From positions 1 to 6,658 of the forward strand of contig JAJZDR010000067.1 of NCBI GenBank assembly GCA_021805885.1: a DNA stretch of 6,658 nt, given 5' to 3'. The notes below the pieces were generated by a model that saw only the letters and a list, made by a program, of their open reading frames with translations, was not told the DNA's origin and ran no database searches. A program made the position numbers and the translations under genes. Origin of the DNA: a bacterium. GTDB taxonomy: Bacteria > Patescibacteria > Dojkabacteria > JAKAPS01 > JAJZLI01. Position 1 is the stretch's first letter; each line of letters begins with the position of its first letter. Of the stretch, positions 1 through 6,613 are shown piece by piece.

Positions 1-1
1 G

Positions 2-1549
2 AATATTACAGAAGACTATTCCCTAATACAAAAAATTCAAATGAAACCTATAAGAACTATATCCGGAGTAGTTCCTATAACAGTACTAACAAAACCCTTC
101 CCGTGTCCAGGTAAATGTATTTTTTGTCCAGATGATGTGATGATGCCTAAAAGTTACCTTTCCAAAGAACCAGGAGCTCAAAGAGCTCTAATGAATAAAT
201 TTGATCCTTATCTACAAGTTAAAAACAGAATGCAGGCATTACAAAACATTGGGCATAAAACTGAAAAGATTGAACTTTTAGTTTTAGGTGGAACATGGTC
301 TGTATATCCAAGACCTTATCAAGAATGGTTTATAAAAAGATGTTTAGATGCAATGAATGAATTTTCATATAAATATGAAACATTAAATTATAAAAAAAAC
401 ACTGTTAATTTCAACACTCATCAGAATGAAGTAGATCCACCTTCAAATTGGAATATTCAAATGCTTAAGGATGCTCAAAAACTTAATCAAAATTCTAAAT
501 ATAGATGTATAGGAATAACCCTAGAGACAAGGCCTGACAGAATAAGTAATCTTGAGGCAAAACATCTAAGAGAACTTGGTTCTACAAAAATACAACTTGG
601 TATACAAAGTACAAATGATAGAGTATTAGAAATTAATAAACGTGGAGAAACATCAAAAGATCAAAGAAATGCAATAGATATATTACGTAGTTTTGGATTC
701 AAAATACAAATTCACTGGATGCCAAATTTATATGGATCAACTCCAGATATAGATAAATTAGATATTGAAACTATATATAAAGATAAATCATATATGCCAG
801 ATGAAATAAAAATATATCCGTGTTCAATAATTGAGACAGCAGAATTATATGATTATTGGAAAGCAAAAAAATATGTACCATACTCTGAAGAAGAATTAAT
901 AGATATATTAATCCATGCAAAATCCCAAGTTAAAAAATATTCCAGAATAAATAGAGTCATTAGAGATATACCATCAACCTATATAATGGATGGCAATAAG
1001 AAAACGAATCTAAGACAACTAGTGCAGATAAAAATGAAAGAGAGTGGACTTAAGTGTGAATGTATACGTTGTAGAGAAATAAAAGATCAAAGTATAGGAG
1101 ATATTACATATGATGTATATGAATATGAAACAACAAAAACTTTTGAGAAATTTTTATCATATAATACGAATGATAAATCACCAAAAACAGATTTCCTTGA
1201 ATCTAAACTACTCGGATTTTTAAGATTATCTATCCCAAAAGACAAAGATCATTATTTGGATGAACTAAAAAATAGTGCCTTGATACGAGAAGTACATGTA
1301 TATGGTCAAGCTTTAGGAATTCATGATATATCTAACCAAGACTCGGAAAAATCAGCACAACATTTAGGAATTGGAACTAAATTACTTTTGAAAGCTGAAG
1401 AGATAACTAAAAATAATGGGTTTTATAGGTTATCAGTTATATCCGGAATTGGAACAAGGGAGTACTATAAAAATCGTGGATTTACTATACAAGATTTATA
1501 CCAAACAAAAATACTAACCAATAATGATAATATTAAACAGAGCTTATGA
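2..1549 (+). CDS. elp3: Elp3-like tRNA uridine-34 modification enzyme (radical SAM + GNAT), 5'-partial
   Basis: This is a stand-alone Elp3 homologue, a cytoplasmic enzyme that in this family uses radical SAM chemistry and acetyl-CoA to build the carboxymethyl-type group on wobble uridine 34 of tRNAs. Numbering from the Met at base 41, the radical SAM cluster is CX3CX2C (C22, C26, C29 in PCPGKCIFCP), followed by MPKSYLSKEPGAQRA, LETRPD (161-166), a Cys-rich CECIRCRE (C339, C341, C344), and a C-terminal acetyltransferase domain with the CoA-binding loop QHLGIGTKL (from Q440) and VISGIGTREYYKNRGF (466-481). The reading frame is open to the left edge. The residues just before Met41 read SLIQKIQ, and family members usually carry N-terminal sequence ahead of the KPIRTISGV block. 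No Shine-Dalgarno motif precedes base 41. I therefore infer that the true start lies outside the window, although base 41 remains possible. Its 3' end overlaps the DUF488 gene by 26 bases. Family assignment is near certain; the exact tRNA targets are not known from sequence. Confidence 0.93.
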   Translation, partial: NITEDYSLIQKIQMKPIRTISGVVPITVLTKPFPCPGKCIFCPDDVMMPKSYLSKEPGAQRALMNKFDPYLQVKNRMQALQNIGHKTEKIELLVLGGTWSVYPRPYQEWFIKRCLDAMNEFSYKYETLNYKKNTVNFNTHQNEVDPPSNWNIQMLKDAQKLNQNSKYRCIGITLETRPDRISNLEAKHLRELGSTKIQLGIQSTNDRVLEINKRGETSKDQRNAIDILRSFGFKIQIHWMPNLYGSTPDIDKLDIETIYKDKSYMPDEIKIYPCSIIETAELYDYWKAKKYVPYSEEELIDILIHAKSQVKKYSRINRVIRDIPSTYIMDGNKKTNLRQLVQIKMKESGLKCECIRCREIKDQSIGDITYDVYEYETTKTFEKFLSYNTNDKSPKTDFLESKLLGFLRLSIPKDKDHYLDELKNSALIREVHVYGQALGIHDISNQDSEKSAQHLGIGTKLLLKAEEITKNNGFYRLSVISGIGTREYYKNRGFTIQDLYQTKILTNNDNIKQSL

Positions 1550-1877
1550 CAAAATAAATACTAATGGCTACAGAATACTTGTAGAAAGATTCTGGCCAAG
1601 ATGGGTAACAAAAGAGAATCTAAAAGTTGATTTATGGTTAAAAGAAATTGCTCCATCTAATAAACTTAGGCAATGGTTTATGCATGATCCCGTGAAATGG
1701 GATGAGTTTAGAAAAAAATATTTTATTGAACTAAACAACAATAAAGAAAATATAGGAAAAATTATAAACTTAGAAAAGGATAAAAGTATTATTTTAATCT
1801 ATTCCTCATCATCAAAGTATAATAATGCAGAGGCACTGAAAGAATATATCGTAAATAAAAACTATGTCCGAAGATAA
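1524..1877 (+). CDS. DUF488 family protein
   Basis: A 117-residue soluble protein matching the DUF488 family, which has no firmly established biochemical role. The family pattern is visible throughout: an N-terminal strand with RAYDK, then GYRILVERFWPR (15-26), DLWLKEIAPS (36-45), LRQWFMHDPVKWDEFRKKY (48-66), and a C-terminal strand plus helix with LIYSSSSKYNNAEALKEY (91-108). The length is normal for the family. From memory the family usually has WPRG and EHNNA at two conserved spots; here they read WPRW (W27) and KYNNA. The ATG at base 1524 lies 26 bases inside the elp3 gene, and no better start follows because RAYD is already conserved family sequence. No Shine-Dalgarno motif precedes it. 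The last 14 bases overlap xseA, so translation is probably coupled across this cluster. I give no function beyond the family name. Confidence 0.88.
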   Translation: MIILNRAYDKINTNGYRILVERFWPRWVTKENLKVDLWLKEIAPSNKLRQWFMHDPVKWDEFRKKYFIELNNNKENIGKIINLEKDKSIILIYSSSSKYNNAEALKEYIVNKNYVRR

Positions 1878-3132
1878 CATTTTTACAGTTAGTCAAATAA
1901 ATAAATTTGTATCCAGGCACTTGAGAGAAAATTTCAACAGTATCTTTATTCAAGGAGAGATCGCAGAATTAACTATTACAAAAGAGAGCTGGGTCTTTAT
2001 AACCCTGAAGGATGAAACATCGTCAATTAGATGCGTAGACTTTGGGCAGAAGACATTAAAATATAGAGACTTCATAAAGGAAGGATCTGAGATTATAGTT
2101 AAAGGAACATTATCTTTATTTGAAAAAAAGGCAACATTCCAGCTTGTTTTGGAGGATATAAAAATATTAGGTGATGGAGACATATATAAAACAATAGAGG
2201 AACTAAAAGTTAAACTTTTAAATAAGGGGTATTTTAAAGAGGATAGAAAAAAACAACCACCAAGGTTTCCTTTAAAAATCGGTGTTGTAACATCTTTAGA
2301 CAAACATTCAATGGCATATAAAGACTTTTTAAACACATATAAAAAAAGGTTCCCTATAACTAAAATTTCACTATACGACTCCAAAGTACAGGGTGAGAAT
2401 GCTGAGAAACAAATCATTGAAGGGATAGAATATTTTGAAAAAATAAAAGGAATAGAGGTAATAATAATAACGAGGGGTGGGGGATCAATAGAGGATTTAA
2501 TGCCATTTAATTCTGAACAACTGGCAGATACTATATACAATTCTAAAAAGGTTATTGTATCTGCAGTAGGTCATGAAGGTAATGTCTCTATTTCTGATCT
2601 AGTAGCTGATGTACATGCTATAACTCCTACAGATGCAGCAAATATTCTTGCTCCTTCCAAATATGATTTAAAGGCATATTTAAAAAAATGTATATCTACA
2701 GAAATAATAAAATCTAACTCACGAATCACAGGTCAATACACGTTAATAGATAATTTGATGTTGCGTTCAAAAAGTAATATAGAATATTCAATTAATGAAA
2801 AAATACAATATCTCAAAGAATCTTCTTATTTTCTAAAAGATAGAGTGAATTTTCTATATAATATTAGAATAGATATGAAAAATAAAATAAAAATACAATT
2901 TATAAAGGTAAAAAATACGGTTGACAATAAGATCAATTTGATTAATAATAAAGTTACAATACTCAATTCTATAAATCCATTATATATTTTAGATAAAGGA
3001 TATTCTATAGTGTATAAGGATAATAAAATAATAAAATCTATCTCAAGTATTGATATAGGAGATGTGGTAAAAATTAAACTAGCGCAAGGAGAACTTGAAA
3101 GTAATATTTTAGATAAGAAAGATGATGGCTAA
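1864..3132 (+). CDS. xseA: Exodeoxyribonuclease VII large subunit
   Basis: This is the catalytic large subunit of exonuclease VII, a cytoplasmic nuclease that degrades single-stranded DNA from both ends into oligonucleotides and acts in repair and recombination. At 422 residues it is close to the usual length. Residues about 1-105 form the OB-fold DNA-binding domain (FTVSQINKFVSRHLRENF, then WVFITLKDETSSIRCVDF). Residues about 130-265 form the catalytic domain, with KIGVVTS, RGGGSIEDL (R204-) and SAVGHEGNVSISDLVAD. The remainder is a Lys- and Asn-rich helical region, as expected for the coiled-coil segment that binds small subunits, ending with a short C-terminal piece (LDKGYSIVYKD). Compared from memory with E. 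coli D155, R205, H238 and D241, the matches are D154, R204, H237 and N240, so the last acidic residue is an Asn. The start codon overlaps the DUF488 gene by 14 bases, and the end overlaps xseB by 11, the classic arrangement for the two subunits. Confidence 0.96.
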   Translation: MSEDNIFTVSQINKFVSRHLRENFNSIFIQGEIAELTITKESWVFITLKDETSSIRCVDFGQKTLKYRDFIKEGSEIIVKGTLSLFEKKATFQLVLEDIKILGDGDIYKTIEELKVKLLNKGYFKEDRKKQPPRFPLKIGVVTSLDKHSMAYKDFLNTYKKRFPITKISLYDSKVQGENAEKQIIEGIEYFEKIKGIEVIIITRGGGSIEDLMPFNSEQLADTIYNSKKVIVSAVGHEGNVSISDLVADVHAITPTDAANILAPSKYDLKAYLKKCISTEIIKSNSRITGQYTLIDNLMLRSKSNIEYSINEKIQYLKESSYFLKDRVNFLYNIRIDMKNKIKIQFIKVKNTVDNKINLINNKVTILNSINPLYILDKGYSIVYKDNKIIKSISSIDIGDVVKIKLAQGELESNILDKKDDG

Positions 3133-3421
3133 AAAAACTAGTAATACTCAAAATACACATAATGAAGAATCTGGATCTGGATCCGATGGAATCAGTTTTT
3201 CCAAAAAATATGAAAGATTCGAAAGTATAATACAAGAACTTGAAAATGATGAATTAACTATTGAGGATCAAATAAAAAAAATAGAAGAGGGAACAAAGCT
3301 ATATAAAGAATGTGTTAAGTATTTAAATAATACAAAGAATAAAATCACTCTGATAAATAAGGAACTAGAAAAAGTAGATTTAGATTCAGATCTAGATATA
3401 GACCAAGATTTAGATAATTAA
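3122..3421 (+). CDS. xseB: Exodeoxyribonuclease VII small subunit
   Basis: The small subunit of exonuclease VII; several copies bind the helical part of each XseA. The conserved core spans residues about 25-84: FSKKYERFESIIQELENDEL (26-45), then IEDQIKKIEEGTKLYKECVKYL, a short helical hairpin characteristic of XseB. The family is usually some 60-85 residues; here the 99 residues include extra low-complexity tails, a Ser/Gly/Asn-rich N-terminus (about 1-24, with SGSGSDG) and a strongly acidic Asp/Leu tail (DLDSDLDIDQDLDN at the end). Two adjacent ATG codons (3122 and 3125) could serve as the start, and both lie inside the end of xseA, so translational coupling is likely. An AAGGAG sequence near 3086 is too far upstream to act as a ribosome binding site. 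The stop is followed after 4 bases by the penicillin-binding protein gene. Confidence 0.93.
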   Translation: MMAKKTSNTQNTHNEESGSGSDGISFSKKYERFESIIQELENDELTIEDQIKKIEEGTKLYKECVKYLNNTKNKITLINKELEKVDLDSDLDIDQDLDN

Positions 3422-3425
3422 ATAT

Positions 3426-4967
3426 ATGGAATTGAAGGGTAAAATTTTAAAATCAACTTATATTAAATTCGCAGTTGTACCAGTAATATTTTTGCTTGCA
3501 AGTTTTGTATATACACTCTTTAACACTGCAACAGTTCCTGCAGTACAATTTACTCCATTTAATGGATTTAATCCGTCAGAAAGTTTATCTCAACCAAAAG
3601 CTGCAACTACAATATATGCAAACAATAATGAAGTTATTGGTAAAATATACGGACCAGAGATGAAAGCATATCAATATGTTTCCAATCCTTCAGCATATGC
3701 AGGTGATTCTATATTGTATCATCTTGAAAATATTCCTCCATACTCATCAAATCCTGATGTTTTATCTTTAGCTATGAAAGCAAAAAATGATTTTATGCAG
3801 TTTTTATATAACGGAGGTGCAATAACCAAGAGTGATATTACTTTGGCAAATCAAAATACTAATACTCCATATTTCAGTGTTCTTCATACCCCATATTTTA
3901 CAGAATATGTTATCCATAAACTATACCAAAACTATCAAAAATATCTGCTTTTAGGTGGATTACAAGTTTACACAACTGTAGATCCAGCCTTGAATACCCT
4001 TGCTCAACAAATAGTTACAAGTGACTTTCAACAATATGATGTACCAATAGGAGCTGATTCTGCAGCTATGGTAGCAGACAACCCAACTAATGGATATGTT
4101 CTTGCTATGATTGGAGGGCCAAACAATGGGGCATACCTTAATATGGCTGATATTCCACGTCAACAAGGATCTGCTATGAAACCATTAATTTACATTAAAG
4201 CATTTGAAATGGGATACTCTCCACAAACAATGATTAATGATTCTCCTATATGTTATGGAAATTACTGTCCAACAGATTATGAAGGATATACAGTTGGATG
4301 GGTTTCAATAGATAGGGCAATCAATCAGTCAATTAATATTCCGGCAATAAAAATGCTTGCAAGAATAGGATACCAGAATGGATTTAATACACTTATAAAA
4401 GAAGGTATACAGTTAGATCCGAAAGTATATGTTGGATTACCTCTAGTACTTGGTGCTGCAGGAATACCTTTAGTTAGAATGGTAGGTGCATATAATGCAT
4501 TAGATAATGGGGGATACTATGCTCAATCCACTCCATTTATTAAAATTGTATACAACAATCAAACAATACTCAATAACACTAATCCTCCTAAAAACAGAAT
4601 ACTAGATGCTAACGCTGTAGCAGAGATGGATGCAGTACTAGGCGATACTGTTCTAAAGCAACCATTATATGGATCTAATACTTATTACTACTCAGTTCAA
4701 GGTAGACCTTATGGATCTAAGGATGGGACATCAAATGGACCTAGAGATATAACAGATTATATGTTTATCCCTCAACTTTCAGTAGGTGTATGGGCTGGAA
4801 ATATAAACGATTCACTTATGTCTCAAAATGCAGTAGGTGCATTCCAAACAGGACCTATGGCTCATCAATTGATAATGGATTATATTCAAAATAATAATTT
4901 ACCTATTGTAAACTTCCAAACACCTACATACCCAACACTAAATTCTACAACTGCACAGATCCCTTGA
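3426..4967 (+). CDS. Transpeptidase-only penicillin-binding protein derived from class A PBPs (GT51 domain missing)
   Basis: A membrane-anchored penicillin-binding protein expected to cross-link peptidoglycan outside the cell membrane. A short basic N-terminus precedes one membrane helix (about 15-32). Residues 61-79 (TTIYANNNEVIGKIYGPEM) resemble the stretch that usually leads into the GT51 glycosyltransferase domain. That domain is absent: by about residue 96 the protein is already in the class A linker (IPPYSSNPDVL, then LYNGGAIT), followed by GGLQVYTTVDPALN (177-190) and the transpeptidase domain. The active-site motifs are SAMK (S249 nucleophile, K252), SIN (S302-N304) and KDGT (K432-T435), where the usual third motif is KTG. 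VGVWAGNINDSLM follows, as in class A enzymes. At 513 residues it is much shorter than typical class A proteins (about 650-850). No frameshift or internal stop is seen, so the loss is in frame. It starts 4 bases after xseB and is probably its co-transcript. The transpeptidase fold is clear; whether it is active with KDG is open. Confidence 0.92.
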   Translation: MELKGKILKSTYIKFAVVPVIFLLASFVYTLFNTATVPAVQFTPFNGFNPSESLSQPKAATTIYANNNEVIGKIYGPEMKAYQYVSNPSAYAGDSILYHLENIPPYSSNPDVLSLAMKAKNDFMQFLYNGGAITKSDITLANQNTNTPYFSVLHTPYFTEYVIHKLYQNYQKYLLLGGLQVYTTVDPALNTLAQQIVTSDFQQYDVPIGADSAAMVADNPTNGYVLAMIGGPNNGAYLNMADIPRQQGSAMKPLIYIKAFEMGYSPQTMINDSPICYGNYCPTDYEGYTVGWVSIDRAINQSINIPAIKMLARIGYQNGFNTLIKEGIQLDPKVYVGLPLVLGAAGIPLVRMVGAYNALDNGGYYAQSTPFIKIVYNNQTILNNTNPPKNRILDANAVAEMDAVLGDTVLKQPLYGSNTYYYSVQGRPYGSKDGTSNGPRDITDYMFIPQLSVGVWAGNINDSLMSQNAVGAFQTGPMAHQLIMDYIQNNNLPIVNFQTPTYPTLNSTTAQIP

Positions 4968-5003
4968 ATCCAGATTCTTGAGTCTAGGCTTCTTAATTTT
5001 AGA

Positions 5004-6527
5004 CTATTTACTTTTAATTATATAAAAATATGCACCATTGGAGGTTTTTGCTAGTTTGTAGTATTTATTTATAAAGGCTGTCAGTTTATTAAATCCATAG
5101 CTATCGTTATAATAGAGTATAAGATATGGCTTATTCTTATTTAGCTCAGAGAGAACAGTATTCTGTCTTTTTTCCCCTATTATTTGAAAATCAACTACAT
5201 ACTTCTCACTGGGAATAGATTTTGTCATATAGTAATCCCAAGGAAAATTACCCATTATAAATATTCTCTTACCCTTAACATTTAGTGAATCCAGATTATT
5301 TGCAATCTGGTATACTATATTTGCGTTCTGCTCAGTTTTCTCATATATAACATTAGTATTATAGATAAAAATAGAATTATATTGAGAACTTGTTTCTTTA
5401 CCTATCATATATGCATAAGAATTAGGATAATAGTCATATTTAAATTGTAACTGCTGGAAAATTTGCCATGATAATTCTCCTCTAAAGAAATATAGTTCTC
5501 CAAGATATATAGATATACCAACTAAAAATACAATAAGTATTTTTTTATACCACCTTTCTTTATATATTCTATATATATAGTATCCTAGTAAAATACAAAG
5601 AGGTAATGCTATTTGAAGAAGATAATGAAAATAAGGTCTTCCTGATAAATATACACTGTATAAATCAATAATAACCCATAAATATATAAAGAGAGTTACA
5701 TCTTTGGATCTAGATCTTTTAATCCATCTTTTTTTATAAAATACAAAAAATATGAATAGGATCAGGAAAAGAAGTATAGTCTGAAAATCAACTATTGATA
5801 AACCAAATAAAGGTTTTGCCTTTGCGACATATCCTAAATTATACAAAAATATTGCATATATTGTGTTCGGTAGATTGTTTGTGAAAAATTCATAAACTAG
5901 AAAAATTACCAATGGAGTGAACAAACCCAAGGTATAGAAAAATGATGATTTAACATATTTTTTAAAATCAAATATAAAAAAGAAATATACAATAATAAAG
6001 AATGCATCAAATATTACTGACACCTTAAACATTAATCCAAGACCTATGACAAGTCCTGCAATATATAATTTTAAAAAACTTATATCAGGAACATTCTTCA
6101 GAATTATATATATAGATAATATAGAAAAGAACATATAATAATTCTCAGCATTAGCCAATGTTCCTTCTAGAAAAACACTCCCTATAAGTAAAGCAAAAAG
6201 AAGGGATGATATAACTGCTACTTTATTACCAAACTTTAATTGAGCTATTTTAAAAATAAAATACTGAGTAAGCAAAGCAAGGATCAAAGAAACGGATTGG
6301 TAAACAAAAATTAAAGATAGCGGAATACGTTCATATAAAGCATATAGGTAATATATAAAAGGGGTTTTATTATCAAATACAGTGCTATATAAAACTGCAC
6401 CATGATTTAGAGCCATACCTATTGCTGAATACATACCTGTATCTTCATACCAATGGGGCTCATAAAATGCGGGGAGTCTTAATAAAAATGTTAACAAAAA
6501 GGGAAAAAATTTAATGTATCTATTCAT
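5004..6527 (-). CDS. GT-C family membrane glycosyltransferase (ArnT/PMT, GT39-like)
   Basis: A 507-residue polytopic membrane protein of the GT-C superfamily, which transfers sugars from polyprenyl-phosphate donors onto lipids or proteins on the outer face of the membrane. The first helix (about 6-21) is followed by a loop with the acidic pair E28-D29 (WYEDTGMY), the usual site of the catalytic acid in this superfamily, and then FDNKTPFIYYLYAL (51-64), a typical ArnT/PMT_2 feature. About ten hydrophobic segments follow to residue 345, including SGRPYFHYLLQIALPL (295-310), a conserved late element. Residues about 350-507 form a soluble C-terminal domain facing outside. The ATG at 6527 is the only reasonable start because an in-frame TAG lies 7-9 bases upstream. 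No Shine-Dalgarno motif is present. The gene converges with the penicillin-binding protein gene and has its own promoter candidate. Donor and acceptor cannot be told from sequence; O-antigen-like, teichoic or glycoprotein decoration are all possible. Confidence 0.85.
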   Translation of the reverse strand: MNRYIKFFPFLLTFLLRLPAFYEPHWYEDTGMYSAIGMALNHGAVLYSTVFDNKTPFIYYLYALYERIPLSLIFVYQSVSLILALLTQYFIFKIAQLKFGNKVAVISSLLFALLIGSVFLEGTLANAENYYMFFSILSIYIILKNVPDISFLKLYIAGLVIGLGLMFKVSVIFDAFFIIVYFFFIFDFKKYVKSSFFYTLGLFTPLVIFLVYEFFTNNLPNTIYAIFLYNLGYVAKAKPLFGLSIVDFQTILLFLILFIFFVFYKKRWIKRSRSKDVTLFIYLWVIIDLYSVYLSGRPYFHYLLQIALPLCILLGYYIYRIYKERWYKKILIVFLVGISIYLGELYFFRGELSWQIFQQLQFKYDYYPNSYAYMIGKETSSQYNSIFIYNTNVIYEKTEQNANIVYQIANNLDSLNVKGKRIFIMGNFPWDYYMTKSIPSEKYVVDFQIIGEKRQNTVLSELNKNKPYLILYYNDSYGFNKLTAFINKYYKLAKTSNGAYFYIIKSK

Positions 6528-6570
6528 AACTAACTAATTTTATAAATGATAACAATTACTGAATGTTATT

Positions 6571-6579
6571 ATTATATCA
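6571..6579 (-). promoter_or_regulatory. Extended -10 promoter candidate for the GT-C gene
   Basis: Read on the minus strand this is TGATATAAT, a perfect extended -10 element (TGnTATAAT). It lies 44 bases upstream of the ATG at 6527, giving a predicted leader of roughly 35 bases. No sequence resembling TTGACA sits 16-18 bases further upstream, which fits an extended -10 promoter that does not need a strong -35. In DNA this AT-rich, TATAAT alone occurs often by chance; the TG dinucleotide and the position in the only sizeable non-coding stretch support it. Confidence 0.5.
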
Positions 6580-6583
6580 CAGG

Positions 6584-6613
6584 AAATAAAAGAGAGCCCT
6601 GATTCGACTCCCT
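6584..6613 (-). terminator. Weak candidate intrinsic terminator of an upstream minus-strand gene
   Basis: On the minus strand AGGGAG (6613-6608) can pair with CTCTCT (6596-6591), one pair being G-U, around an 11-base loop, and TTTATTT follows (6590-6584). This would end a minus-strand transcript entering from beyond the right edge, just before the promoter of the GT-C gene. The stem is short, the loop is large and the T run is interrupted, so this may be chance. Confidence 0.22.

Noticed and set aside
1950..2540. Long minus-strand open frame (196 codons) opposite xseA
   Set aside because: It lies entirely within a gene with clear XseA motifs, has no recognisable domain and is Ser/Phe-rich in the way reverse-strand shadows of Lys/Glu-rich genes are.
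3960..4166. Minus-strand open frame of 68 codons inside the penicillin-binding protein gene
   Set aside because: It lies opposite the conserved transpeptidase region including its lead-in; no family resemblance and no start signals.
4981..5005. Inverted repeat AGTCTA / TAGACT in the convergent gap between the penicillin-binding protein and GT-C genes
   Set aside because: The stem is only 6 AT-leaning base pairs around a 13-base loop and there is no solid T run on either strand, so it is too weak to call a terminator, although a bidirectional terminator would be expected here.
6546..6602. 18-codon plus-strand open frame upstream of the GT-C gene
   Set aside because: Too short, no ribosome binding site, and it overlaps the proposed promoter of the opposite strand.
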